Of a DNA stretch of 7,750 bases, positions 1 to 6,712 are shown piece after piece. Each line of letters starts with the position of its first letter. Within the stretch, counting starts at the first letter, position 1. The stretch is from Thioalkalivibrio sp. (GTDB lineage Bacteria > Pseudomonadota > Gammaproteobacteria > Ectothiorhodospirales > Ectothiorhodospiraceae): contig SLNI01000174.1 in the NCBI GenBank assembly GCA_007133115.1, positions 1 to 7,750 of the forward strand, given 5' to 3'. The position numbers were made by a program, and so were the translations under genes. The notes beneath the pieces were generated by a model that ran no database searches, had not been told where the DNA came from, and was given only the letters and a program-made list of their open reading frames with translations.

Positions 1-442
1 GCAGAAGCTCCAGACCCGCACGCCGCGCCTGCGGTTTGGTCGGCGAGGGGTGGAACGCGCCGAAGGCGACGTAATCGGCTCCGGCAGCCACTGCGCGACG
101 GGCCCGGTCGAGGTCGTTGTAACAGGAGGCGCCGATCAGGCATTCGGGGCCCAGCCGGTCGCGTGCCTCGGCGATGCCGGTGTCGTCCTCGCCGAGGTGC
201 ACGCCGTCGGCGGCCAGCGTCGCACAGAGTCCGATGTTGTCGTTGACGATGAACAGGGCCCCGGCCTCGCGGCATCGCTCAAGGATGCCCCGGGCATCCT
301 GCAGACGGTCCGCGTCGGTGCCGGATTTGTCGCGATACTGGACGATCCGCGCGCCACCACGCAGCGCCGCGGCGACCCGCTCCGCGCGGCCGGCGGGCGC
401 ATCCGGCGTGACGAAATACAGGCCGCGCAGGCGCGGATTCAT
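1..442 (-). CDS. thiE: Thiamine-phosphate synthase, C-terminus cut by window edge
   Basis: Joins HMP pyrophosphate to the thiazole phosphate, releasing pyrophosphate and forming thiamine phosphate in the cytoplasm. The first 147 residues are visible of about 205-215 usual for this TIM-barrel family; the rest lies left of the window. Seen in my translation: QYRDK at residues 35-39, which carries the usual pyrophosphate-contacting Gln/Arg/Lys; VNDN at 66-69; DGVHLGEDD at 79-87; GASCYND at 104-110; and GADYVAFGAFHPSPTK at 121-136, the family signature near the thiazole-phosphate site. Most relatives have Phe where His131 stands here; I take this as a mild variant. The ATG shares four bases (ATGA) with the thiD stop codon, so the two are probably co-transcribed and translationally coupled. 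Identity is near certain; only the missing end is unknown. Confidence 0.95.
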   Translation of the reverse strand, partial: MNPRLRGLYFVTPDAPAGRAERVAAALRGGARIVQYRDKSGTDADRLQDARGILERCREAGALFIVNDNIGLCATLAADGVHLGEDDTGIAEARDRLGPECLIGASCYNDLDRARRAVAAGADYVAFGAFHPSPTKPQARRAGLELL

Positions 443-1245
443 TCCTGGGGACACAGCCGGTTGGGGACGTGCTGCCCCTTGCCGGGGGCATAGCCGGACG
501 CGATGACCCGGGTCATGAACCCCTGGGCCTCGATGATCGCGGGCTCGAGGTCTCTTCCCTTGGCCAGGAACGCCGCGATGGCGGCCGCGAGCGTGCAACC
601 GGAGCCGTGGAAGCTGAACGCGAGCCGGGGCAGTTCGAAGCGCCGGGTATGGCCGTCCTCGCGGTAGAGAAAGTTCACGATGGGCGGTAGCGGCTGCATC
701 CGGCTCTCGGCCTCGGTCAATGCATGTCCGCCGGTGATCAGCACGTTGCGCGCGCCCAGCTCGCGCAAGGTCCTTCCCCATCGCTCGGGATCGTCGTGGC
801 GGCTCAGGTGCGCCGCCTCGGGTGTGTTCGGTGTGATCACCGTGGCTAACGGCAATAACCGCTCACGTGTGAGGTCGACCACCGCCGTGGTGGCCAACTC
901 GCCGCCGCCGCCGGCGATCATCACCGGGTCCAGCACCACCGGGATGTGGGGATGTGCCGCGAGAATATCCGCCACGGCTGCCACGTTCTCCGCGGAGCCC
1001 AGCATGCCGATCTTGATCGCTGCCACGGGAAGATCGGCGAGGGTCACTTCGATCTGCTGCGCGATGCGTCGCGCGGGCAGCACGTCGAAGTCGATCACGT
1101 CGCGGGTGTCCTGAACCGTGATCGCGGTGACCGCGGTTGCACCATGCACCCCGAGACGGGTGAAGGTGGTCAGGTCGGCCTGGAGACCGGCGCCACCCCC
1201 GGGATCGGAACCGGCGATGGTCAGGGCGATGCTCGGACGGTACAT
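439..1245 (-). CDS. thiD: Hydroxymethylpyrimidine / phosphomethylpyrimidine kinase
   Basis: Phosphorylates 4-amino-5-hydroxymethyl-2-methylpyrimidine twice with ATP to give HMP pyrophosphate, the partner used by ThiE encoded just downstream. It is a ribokinase-fold protein of 268 residues from the chosen start, matching the usual length near 266. Visible landmarks: [14 protein letters not shown] at residues 11-24 (substrate pocket), VVLDPVM near 103-109, ITPNTPEA near 137-144, and FHGSGC with the anion-hole GSGC ending at Cys217. The segment LITGGH replaces the LVKGGH type of E. coli; I believe this variant is common in Pseudomonas-like ThiD. A start nine codons upstream (GTG at 1272) is open, but the ATG at 1245 follows AAGGAG with a 9-base spacing and aligns with family N-termini. 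No TPP riboswitch is visible in the 57-bp gap upstream, so it may be read from the HAD gene's transcript. Confidence 0.95.
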   Translation of the reverse strand: MYRPSIALTIAGSDPGGGAGLQADLTTFTRLGVHGATAVTAITVQDTRDVIDFDVLPARRIAQQIEVTLADLPVAAIKIGMLGSAENVAAVADILAAHPHIPVVLDPVMIAGGGGELATTAVVDLTRERLLPLATVITPNTPEAAHLSRHDDPERWGRTLRELGARNVLITGGHALTEAESRMQPLPPIVNFLYREDGHTRRFELPRLAFSFHGSGCTLAAAIAAFLAKGRDLEPAIIEAQGFMTRVIASGYAPGKGQHVPNRLCPQE

Positions 1246-1302
1246 CACGTCGTTCTCCTTCTCGGTGTGCACGATCGCATGGTCCGCACCCGACGGCCCG
1301 AA

Positions 1303-2007
1303 CTAGAGCGTGTCGGGTGCCGCCTGCAGATCGGACTCGATGCGTGACCGCAACGAGATGTGTGGCCATCCGCGTTCCCGGGCGTATGCGGTCAGGGCGG
1401 GGTCGGCATCCACCGCAACCGGTTTGCCCACGGCCTCGAGCAGGGGGATGTCGTTGCGCGAGTCGCTGTAGAAGCAAGCGTTCGCCATCACCTCGCCTGG
1501 CTGTCCCCGGGCACGCAGCCATTCCTGCAGCCGGACGATCTTGCCCCCCTGGAAGCACGGGGTGCCGGACAGTTCACCGGTATAGCGGCCGTCCCGGAAC
1601 TCGGGTTCGGTGGCGAGCAGCTCGTGCACGCCCAGCATCTCTGCGATGGGTCGGGTCACGAAACTGTTGGTGGCCGTGATGATCAGCAATGTATCCCCGG
1701 ACCGTCGATGGTGTTCCAGAAGCTCGGCCGCACCGGGAGCGATCATGGGTCGGATCTTTTCCCGCAAGAATTCCTCGCGCCAACGTTCCAGGGTGTTGAG
1801 GGGATTCCGGGCCAGGGGCTGGAATACGAAGCGGCAGAACTCGCGGATGTCCAGGGTTCCATCCAGGTACTGGGCGTAGAATGCGTCATTGGCACGGGTG
1901 TAGGTCGCCGCGTCCACGGCCCCGATGTCGGCAAGAAAGCTCCCCCAAGCGTGGTCGCTGTCCCCCGCCAGCAGGGTATTGTCGAGATCGAAGAGGGCGA
2001 GACGCAT
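1303..2007 (-). CDS. HAD-IB family (SerB-like) phosphatase, substrate unknown
   Basis: A 234-residue cytoplasmic phosphatase of the haloacid dehalogenase superfamily, subfamily IB. All four HAD motifs are present: DLDNTLL at residues 7-13, with nucleophile Asp7 and acid/base Asp9; IITATNS at 109-115, with Thr111; Lys156 as the motif III lysine; and [11 protein letters not shown] at 180-190, with the Mg-binding aspartates 182 and 186. The cap between motifs I and II is helical, as in phosphoserine phosphatase relatives. The substrate cannot be read from the sequence. True SerB and the CicA-type proteins are both relatives, and the opening [18 protein letters not shown] fits the CicA/hyp1 group better than SerB. 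From memory, a similar gene sits divergent to rppH-ptsP in Pseudomonas, so the link with rppH is likely older than the link with thiD. No good Shine-Dalgarno precedes the ATG. Confidence 0.88.
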   Translation of the reverse strand: MRLALFDLDNTLLAGDSDHAWGSFLADIGAVDAATYTRANDAFYAQYLDGTLDIREFCRFVFQPLARNPLNTLERWREEFLREKIRPMIAPGAAELLEHHRRSGDTLLIITATNSFVTRPIAEMLGVHELLATEPEFRDGRYTGELSGTPCFQGGKIVRLQEWLRARGQPGEVMANACFYSDSRNDIPLLEAVGKPVAVDADPALTAYARERGWPHISLRSRIESDLQAAPDTL

Positions 2008-2048
2008 GGTTTGGTTGACGATGTCTGGGTGGCTTGTTCAAAGCCGGA

Positions 2049-2054
2049 ATTGTA
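2049..2054 (-). promoter_or_regulatory. Candidate -10 element for the HAD-thiD-thiE transcript
   Basis: On the minus strand TACAAT occurs 41 bases before the HAD start codon, a five-of-six match to the sigma70 -10 hexamer. I find no convincing -35 hexamer 16-18 bases upstream and no TGn extension, so this is a weak call based on one hexamer and its position in the divergent spacer. Confidence 0.3.
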
Positions 2055-2113
2055 CGTGCATGCGCCGTTCCCCGCGACCGAATGGCTGCGCCCGGTGTTC
2101 GCCTGTGGTTGCT

Positions 2114-2143
2114 TTGCCGAGTACCCCGGCGCTGTGGAACAAT
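2114..2143 (+). promoter_or_regulatory. Candidate sigma70 promoter for rppH-ptsP
   Basis: TTGCCG (2114-2119) and AACAAT (2138-2143) each match the sigma70 hexamers at four of six positions and are 18 bases apart. Initiation would fall near 2150, giving a leader of about 25 bases before the rppH GTG. This is the best pair I see in the spacer, but the match is modest. Confidence 0.33.
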
Positions 2144-2150
2144 GCTCGAC

Positions 2151-2183
2151 ATGAAGATTTTCCCGGTTTGCACAAGTGATTGA
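2151..2183 (+). other. Possible 10-codon upstream reading frame overlapping the rppH start
   Basis: An ATG at 2151 opens a frame encoding MKIFPVCTSD and ending at TGA 2181-2183, five bases past the first base of the rppH GTG at 2176. Another in-frame ATG lies at 2142. There is no clear Shine-Dalgarno, although GGAA at 2136-2139 is near. It could be chance, or a short leader whose translation feeds ribosomes to the poorly equipped rppH start. Confidence 0.18.
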
Positions 2184-2703
2184 TTGTGATGGCTTCAGAT
2201 CCAACGTAGGCATCATCCTGTGCAATAGTGATCGGCAGCTGTTCTGGGGCAAGCGGATTGGGCAGGACGCCTGGCAGTTTCCCCAGGGCGGCATCCGTCA
2301 GGATGAAACGCCCGAGCAGGCGCTGTTTCGTGAGCTGCACGAGGAAACCGGCTTGCTTCCGGACCACGTCCGCGTGCTCGGAGTGACCCGCCACTGGCTT
2401 CGCTACCGGCTGCCACCGCGTATGGTGAGACGACAGAACCAGCCCGTCTGCGTCGGGCAGAAGCAACGCTGGTTCCTGTTGCAGATGGTGGGTTCCGACG
2501 CGGACTTTCAGCTCGATGCCGTGCCGCCGCAGGAATTCGAGGCCTGGCGCTGGATCGACTACTGGCGTCCGGTGCATGAGGTCGTGTACTTCAAGCGCAA
2601 CGTCTACCGGCGCGCCCTGTGCGAACTGGTGCCACTGATGTTTCCGGAATTGGCGCAGGACCGGAGAATCGTGAATCCCGCTGCCTGCAAGGCAGGCCAG
2701 TGA
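2176..2703 (+). CDS. rppH: RNA pyrophosphohydrolase (Nudix)
   Basis: Removes pyrophosphate from the 5' triphosphate end of mRNAs, leaving a monophosphate that stimulates RNase E-type decay. The protein has 175 residues, as in E. coli RppH (176). A complete Nudix box spans residues 38-60 (G-x5-E-x7-REL-HEETGL), with metal-binding glutamates at 53, 56 and 57. Other RppH-typical stretches are FRSNVGIILCN at 7-17, QDAWQFPQGGI at 30-40, and CVGQKQRWFLLQ at 92-103, which favours RppH over general dinucleoside polyphosphate hydrolases. The GTG start is the only plausible one: a stop lies in frame at 2152-2154 and no ATG intervenes. It aligns with the MIDxDG(Y/F)R opening of the family but lacks an obvious Shine-Dalgarno. 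Its TGA overlaps the GTG proposed for ptsP (GTGA), giving the rppH-ptsP operon seen in E. coli and Pseudomonas. Confidence 0.96.
   Translation: MIDCDGFRSNVGIILCNSDRQLFWGKRIGQDAWQFPQGGIRQDETPEQALFRELHEETGLLPDHVRVLGVTRHWLRYRLPPRMVRRQNQPVCVGQKQRWFLLQMVGSDADFQLDAVPPQEFEAWRWIDYWRPVHEVVYFKRNVYRRALCELVPLMFPELAQDRRIVNPAACKAGQ
2681..2695 (+). promoter_or_regulatory. Small hairpin covering the ptsP ribosome binding site
   Basis: CTGCCT (2681-2686) and AGGCAG (2690-2695) are perfectly complementary around a GCA loop. The right arm holds most of the AAGG (2689-2692) that lies 7 bases before the ptsP GTG at 2700. The hairpin lies within the last codons of rppH, so ribosomes finishing rppH would melt it. 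The pairing is seen directly; its role in coupling is inferred. Confidence 0.4.
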
Positions 2704-4991
2704 ACGCGGCTGCCACGCCTTCGATGCTGGGTGTCCTGCGCCGCGTGGTGCAGGAGGTCAACGGCGCCGCGGATTTCTACGAGGCCCTCCAGATCATCGT
2801 CACCCGCGTGAAGGGTGCCCTTGAGATCGATGTCTGCTCGATCTACCTGAAGTCTCCGCGCTCGGGCCGGCTGGTGCTGATGGCCTCGGAAGGCCTCCAC
2901 GCCGAATCGGTGGGACGGGTGGAGATGGACCTTTCGGAGGGGCTCGTGGGGTTGGTGGCAGCCCGTGCCGAGCCGATCAACCTCGAGAACGCTCCCGATC
3001 ATCCGCGCTATCGGTATTTCCCGGAGACGGGCGAAGAACGCTTTCTATCCTTCCTTGGGGTTCCGATCATCCAGCAGCGCAAGCTGCTCGGAGTCCTGGT
3101 GGTGCAGCACCATGAGGCGCTCCGATTCGACGACGAGCACGTCTCGTTCCTGGTGACGCTCGCCGCGCAGTTGGCCGGTGCAATCGCGCAGGCCGAGTTC
3201 ACCGACGAGATCTCCAGTGAGACACCAGAGGTCAGCCACGTCAACGTGGAGGTCGCGGGGATTGCCGGTGCTCCGGGCGTGGCGATCGGCCGCGCGGTGG
3301 TGGCCTTCCGCCTCGCGGATCTCGATTCGATTCCGGACCGCGAAGCCCGGGACGTGGACCAGGAACTGGAGCGTCTGGCCGCTGCGGTTGCGGCGACCCG
3401 TCAGGAAATCGAGGCGCTGAAGCGCCGGACCGAAAACATTCTCCCGCCCGAGGAGGCCCTGCTCTTCGATGCCTACCTGATGCTGCTCGGCTCGGACTCC
3501 CTGGTGCAGCGCAGTGAAGCCCGTATCCGCGCCGGACAGTGGGCACCCTCGGCCCTGCGGGATACCGTGCGCGAAAGCGTCCGGGTGTTCGAGGACATGG
3601 AAGACGCTTACCTGAGCGAACGTGCCGCTGACGTGCGCGATCTCGGCCGACGGGTGCTTTCGCATCTGCTCCCCGTGGAGGTCAGTGGCGAGGAATTTCC
3701 CGATGGCGGCATCCTGGTGGGTGAGGATCTGACCGCCTCGCACCTGACGGAGGTTCCGATCGAGCGCCTCGGGGCGATCGTCTCGGCCAAGGGCACCGGT
3801 TCCTCGCACATTGCGATTCTTGCGCGGGCGCTGAACATTCCCGCGGTGATGGGCGTATCCGATCTCCCGGTCAGCCGGATGGAAGACCGCGAAGTCCTCG
3901 TCGACGGCTACCGCGGTCGCTTGTACGTGAACCCGAACCCCGAGCTTCGGGCCGAGTTCCTTCGCCTGGTCCGGCAGGAACGCGAGCTGGAAGAGGACCT
4001 GCGCCTGCAGGCGCGGGAACCTGCCGCGACGCGGGACGGGCGGCCGGTCCCGGTGCTCGCGAACAGCGGCCTGCTTGCGGACATCAGACCATCGCTCAAT
4101 TCGGGTGCGGAGGGGGTCGGGCTGTACCGCACCGAGGTCCCGTTCATGATCCGCGACCGCTTCCCGGGAGAGGAGGAGCAGGTCGAGATCTACCGGCAGA
4201 TTCTCGCGTCCTTCGATCCGATGCCGGTGACGCTGCGCACGCTGGACGTGGGGGGTGACAAGGCCCTGTCGTACTTCCCGGTCAAGGAGGACAACCCGTT
4301 TCTGGGCTGGCGTGGCATCCGGCTGACCCTCGATCATCCCGAAATCTTTCTGCCCCAGCTCCGGGCGATGCTGAAAGCGAGCCGGGATCACAACAATCTG
4401 CAGATCCTGTTCCCGATGATCAGCGGGCTGGACGAGTTGAAGGAAGCGATGGTGCTTCTGAACCGGGCACGGGAGGAGTTGCTGGACGAGGGTCACATCA
4501 TTGCCATGCCCAAGGTCGGGGTGATGATCGAGGTGCCTGCCGCTGTATATCTGGTGGAGAGCCTCGCACGACGGGTCGATTTCCTCTCCGTGGGTACGAA
4601 CGATCTGGTGCAGTACCTGCTGGCGGTGGATCGGAACAACGCGCGGGTGGCGAATCTGTACGATCCGCTGCATCCGGCTTCGATCCGAGCCCTGGAACTG
4701 ATTGCCGATGGCGCGCGCCGCGCGGGCAAGCCCGTCAGCGTCTGTGGGGAGATGGCATCGGATCCGGCGTCGGTGATCCTGCTGCTGGGAATGGGCATCG
4801 ACAGCCTTAGTGTCAGCGTTTCCGCGATTCCCCGGGTCAAATGGGTCATTCGCAGTTTCTCCACCGATCGGGCCGAGGCGCTGCTCGCGCAGTGCCGCCT
4901 GCTGGAGAATCCCGACCCGATCCGGTCCCTGCTCAACAATGCCCTGGTACAGGCGGGGCTCGGGGGGCTGGTGCGCGCTGGCAAGACCTGA
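2700..4991 (+). CDS. ptsP: PEP-protein phosphotransferase, Enzyme I of the nitrogen PTS
   Basis: Takes phosphate from phosphoenolpyruvate and passes it to the HPr-like protein NPr, feeding the regulatory nitrogen PTS; cytoplasmic and not itself a sugar carrier. It has 763 residues in the PtsP order. A GAF sensor domain lies at about 18-163 and distinguishes it from PtsI. The Enzyme I N-terminal helical domain lies at about 184-303. The swivelling phosphohistidine domain lies at about 334-404, with KGTGSSHIAILAR and active His370. The PEP-binding TIM barrel lies at about 433-733, with GLYRTE (Arg477), RTLDVGGDK (Arg513), MIEVPAA, SVGTNDL and VCGEMA carrying Cys682. The GTG at 2700 overlaps the rppH TGA and has AAGG 7 bases upstream. 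The ATG at 2724 has no Shine-Dalgarno, but MLGVLRRVV aligns best with the start of E. coli PtsP (748 residues), so a 755-residue product is possible. In E. coli lgt follows; here argC does. Confidence 0.95.
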   Translation: MNAAATPSMLGVLRRVVQEVNGAADFYEALQIIVTRVKGALEIDVCSIYLKSPRSGRLVLMASEGLHAESVGRVEMDLSEGLVGLVAARAEPINLENAPDHPRYRYFPETGEERFLSFLGVPIIQQRKLLGVLVVQHHEALRFDDEHVSFLVTLAAQLAGAIAQAEFTDEISSETPEVSHVNVEVAGIAGAPGVAIGRAVVAFRLADLDSIPDREARDVDQELERLAAAVAATRQEIEALKRRTENILPPEEALLFDAYLMLLGSDSLVQRSEARIRAGQWAPSALRDTVRESVRVFEDMEDAYLSERAADVRDLGRRVLSHLLPVEVSGEEFPDGGILVGEDLTASHLTEVPIERLGAIVSAKGTGSSHIAILARALNIPAVMGVSDLPVSRMEDREVLVDGYRGRLYVNPNPELRAEFLRLVRQERELEEDLRLQAREPAATRDGRPVPVLANSGLLADIRPSLNSGAEGVGLYRTEVPFMIRDRFPGEEEQVEIYRQILASFDPMPVTLRTLDVGGDKALSYFPVKEDNPFLGWRGIRLTLDHPEIFLPQLRAMLKASRDHNNLQILFPMISGLDELKEAMVLLNRAREELLDEGHIIAMPKVGVMIEVPAAVYLVESLARRVDFLSVGTNDLVQYLLAVDRNNARVANLYDPLHPASIRALELIADGARRAGKPVSVCGEMASDPASVILLLGMGIDSLSVSVSAIPRVKWVIRSFSTDRAEALLAQCRLLENPDPIRSLLNNALVQAGLGGLVRAGKT

Positions 4992-5041
4992 GTCCGGCCG
5001 AACCGGGGGAGTGGCGCGCCCAGGGATGTCTCTGCGGCGGC

Positions 5042-5066
5042 TGAACCGGTATCATCCGACGGTTCA
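5042..5066 (+). promoter_or_regulatory. Inverted repeat with embedded -10-like hexamer upstream of argC
   Basis: TGAACCG (5042-5048) and CGGTTCA (5060-5066) form a perfect 7-base inverted repeat separated by 11 bases. The spacer contains TATCAT (5050-5055), a five-of-six match to the -10 hexamer, 31 bases before the argC ATG. No good -35 stands 17 bases upstream. It could be an operator around an argC promoter or a leader hairpin. It does not match the ArgR box geometry I know. Confidence 0.33.
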
Positions 5067-5086
5067 CCCAGCTCAACGGAAGCGTG

Positions 5087-6118
5087 ATGATCTCGATCGG
5101 TATTGTCGGCGCCACGGGCTACACCGGTGTCGAACTGCTGCGGCTGCTGGCCCGGCACCCCGAGGTCCGCATCGCCGCGGTCACCTCGCGTGGCGACGCG
5201 GGAACGCCGGTGGCGGCAATGTTCCCCAGCCTGCGCGGCGTGATCGACCTGAACTTCGTTGCGCCCGAGACCGAGCATCTGGCGGCCTGTGATGCCGTGT
5301 TCTTCGCGACACCCCACGGCGTGGCCCACGCCCTGGCCGGAGCGCTGCTCGAACACGGCGTGCGCGTGATCGACCTCTCGGCCGATTTCCGTTTGCGCGA
5401 TCCCGACCTCTGGGCGCGCTGGTATGGTCAACCGCACGGCGCGCCGCAGTGGCTCGAACAGGCGGTATACGGCCTGCCCGAACTGAATCGGGAGCGCATC
5501 CGCGAGACGCGGTTGCTGGCGGTACCAGGCTGTTATCCGACTGCCGTGAGCCTGGGGCTTCTGCCTTTGCTGCGGGCGGAAGCCATCGACGTCTCGGACG
5601 TGATTGCGGATGCCAAGAGCGGCGTCAGCGGCGCGGGCCGCAAAGCCCAGGTCGGCGGGCTGTTCGCGGAGGTGGGCGAGAATTTCAAGGCTTATGCCAG
5701 TGGCGGTCATCGCCATTGGCCGGAAATACGGCAGACGCTGGAGCAGGTGGCCGGCGGACCGGTCGGGCTGGTGTTTCAGCCTCACCTCGTGCCGATGATC
5801 CGCGGCATCCAGGCCACGCTCTACGTCCGCCCCCTGCGGCTGGACATTGACTTTCAGTCGCTGTTCGAATCGTTTTATCGGGACGAGCCCTTCGTGGACG
5901 TGATGCCCGCCGGTTCGCATCCGGAGACCGCCAGCGTTCGCGGCACGAATCTCTGCCGCATTGCGGTGGCACGGCCCGTCGACTCTGGCCGGCTGGCGAT
6001 CTTCTCGGTCATCGACAACCTCGTGAAGGGCGCGTCGGGCCAGGCGATTCAGGGCATGAACCTGATGTTCGGTTTCCCCGAGCAGTCTGGTCTGGATATC
6101 GTGCCGGTGTTTCCCTGA
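5087..6118 (+). CDS. argC: N-acetyl-gamma-glutamyl-phosphate reductase
   Basis: Reduces N-acetylglutamyl phosphate to the semialdehyde with NADPH, the third step of arginine biosynthesis from glutamate. The protein has 343 residues, typical of the long ArgC type 1. Seen: the Rossmann motif GATGYTG at 8-14; ATPHG near 74-78; DLSADFRL near 96-103; VPGCYPTA with the catalytic Cys149 that forms the thioester; the linker KSGVSGAGR near 177-185; and GGHRHWPEI with conserved histidines 208 and 210. I chose the ATG at 5087 over the GTG one codon earlier because GGAAG (5078-5082) leaves 4 bases to the ATG but only one to the GTG; even so the spacing is short. No other arg gene is in the window, so argC stands alone between ptsP (95 bp) and erpA (111 bp), as I recall near Pseudomonas erpA. 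Confidence 0.97.
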   Translation: MISIGIVGATGYTGVELLRLLARHPEVRIAAVTSRGDAGTPVAAMFPSLRGVIDLNFVAPETEHLAACDAVFFATPHGVAHALAGALLEHGVRVIDLSADFRLRDPDLWARWYGQPHGAPQWLEQAVYGLPELNRERIRETRLLAVPGCYPTAVSLGLLPLLRAEAIDVSDVIADAKSGVSGAGRKAQVGGLFAEVGENFKAYASGGHRHWPEIRQTLEQVAGGPVGLVFQPHLVPMIRGIQATLYVRPLRLDIDFQSLFESFYRDEPFVDVMPAGSHPETASVRGTNLCRIAVARPVDSGRLAIFSVIDNLVKGASGQAIQGMNLMFGFPEQSGLDIVPVFP

Positions 6119-6164
6119 ATGTCCGCCTCATCGATGGCCGGAAACGCGCGCAGGCCAAGGGGGG

Positions 6165-6189
6165 ATTCTTGACTATTGCCGTCAAGCTT
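6165..6189 (+). promoter_or_regulatory. IscR type 1-like operator on the erpA promoter
   Basis: A 25-base window centred at 6177 matches the E. coli IscR type 1 consensus, as I remember it, at 20 of 25 positions. It includes the left GACT (6171-6174), the GTC of the right AGTC half (6181-6183) and the purine/pyrimidine flanks. It contains a perfect inverted repeat, CTTGAC (6168-6173) and GTCAAG (6181-6186). The -35 hexamer TTGACT (6169-6174) is embedded in it; TATAGC (6190-6195) is a possible -10 at a short 15-base spacing. In E. coli, Fe-S-loaded IscR represses erpA through such a site, so the same control is inferred here. Confidence 0.6.
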
Positions 6190-6229
6190 TATAGCGTACG
6201 ACGTGAACGCATAACGGAGAGACTTCATC

Positions 6230-6604
6230 ATGGCTGAACCAGTGACCGCGACCGCCGATCTCGACATGGAAATGCCGAGCCCGCTGATTTTCACCGATGC
6301 GGCCGCCACCAAGGTGAAAAGCCTGATCGAGGAAGAGGACAACGCCAACCTCAAGCTGCGCGTGTTCGTCAGCGGTGGCGGGTGTTCCGGTTTCCAGTAC
6401 GGCTTCACTTTCGACGAGACCGTGGGTGACGGCGACACCATGGTGGAAAACGGCGGCGTGACGTTGCTGATCGATCCGATGAGCTTCCAGTACCTCGCCG
6501 GGGCCGAGATTGACTACAGCGAAGGCCTCGAGGGTGCGCAGTTCGTCATCCGCAACCCGAATGCCACGACCACGTGTGGTTGTGGGTCGAGCTTTTCCAC
6601 CTAG
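6230..6604 (+). CDS. erpA: Iron-sulfur cluster insertion protein, A-type carrier
   Basis: A cytoplasmic A-type carrier that receives Fe-S clusters and delivers them to apo-enzymes, such as the isoprenoid enzymes IspG and IspH in E. coli. It has 124 residues. The three cluster-ligand cysteines of the HesB/IscA fold are present: Cys52 in [11 protein letters not shown] and Cys116 and Cys118 in [10 protein letters not shown]. The stretch [16 protein letters not shown], the segment IDPMSFQYL and the C-terminal GCGSSFS favour ErpA over IscA or SufA. It is about ten residues longer than E. coli ErpA (114) at the N-terminus. The start is supported by GGAGA (6216-6220) with a 9-base gap; internal Met13 and Met15 lack this. 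The gene appears to have its own IscR-like promoter and a strong terminator 30 bases after its stop, so it is probably monocistronic or the end of an argC read-through transcript. Confidence 0.96.
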   Translation: MAEPVTATADLDMEMPSPLIFTDAAATKVKSLIEEEDNANLKLRVFVSGGGCSGFQYGFTFDETVGDGDTMVENGGVTLLIDPMSFQYLAGAEIDYSEGLEGAQFVIRNPNATTTCGCGSSFST

Positions 6605-6633
6605 GACAGCGAAAACTTTCGGACACTGTGCCG

Positions 6634-6674
6634 GAGGCCGGGTGGTCGCAAGACTGCCCGGCCTCTTCATTTTT
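6634..6674 (+). terminator. Intrinsic terminator after erpA
   Basis: A 14-pair stem runs from 6634-6647 to 6652-6665. Its lower nine pairs, GAGGCCGGG with CCCGGCCTC, are perfect; two G-U pairs lie in the upper part; a GCAA tetraloop of the GNRA type (6648-6651) closes it. The T-rich tail TTCATTTTT follows. On the opposite strand no T-run follows directly, so it should mainly stop plus-strand transcription into the convergent anmK. Confidence 0.85.
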
Positions 6675-6712
6675 CGGGGAAGGTCCGGCCGTTGCGCGCG
6701 GGCGTACCGGAT

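Noticed and set aside
690..740. ThiD LITGGH in place of LVKGGH as a possible loss of function.
   Set aside because: I recall similar Thr variants in Pseudomonas-type ThiD, and the GSGC anion hole is intact, so it looks like a normal subfamily form.
1246..1272. Nine-codon N-terminal extension of ThiD from GTG 1272.
   Set aside because: The Shine-Dalgarno AAGGAG lies inside this stretch and points to the ATG at 1245, where family homology begins.
1246..1302. Possible TPP riboswitch before thiD.
   Set aside because: The gap is only 57 bases and I see neither the CTGAGA-type core nor a matching second arm.
3045..4673. Very long open frame (about 542 codons) antisense to ptsP.
   Set aside because: It is a mirror of the strongly conserved ptsP coding frame in GC-rich DNA; the predicted product has no recognisable domain and is rich in His, Gln and Arg, as expected of such shadows.
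4992..5041. Terminator after ptsP.
   Set aside because: Only short GC-rich pairings such as CCGG/CCGG are present and no T-run follows, so there is no support for an intrinsic terminator.
4493..5920. Long minus-strand open frame (about 475 codons) spanning the end of ptsP and most of argC.
   Set aside because: It crosses two well-supported genes and their spacer, lacks a domain, and has shadow-like composition.
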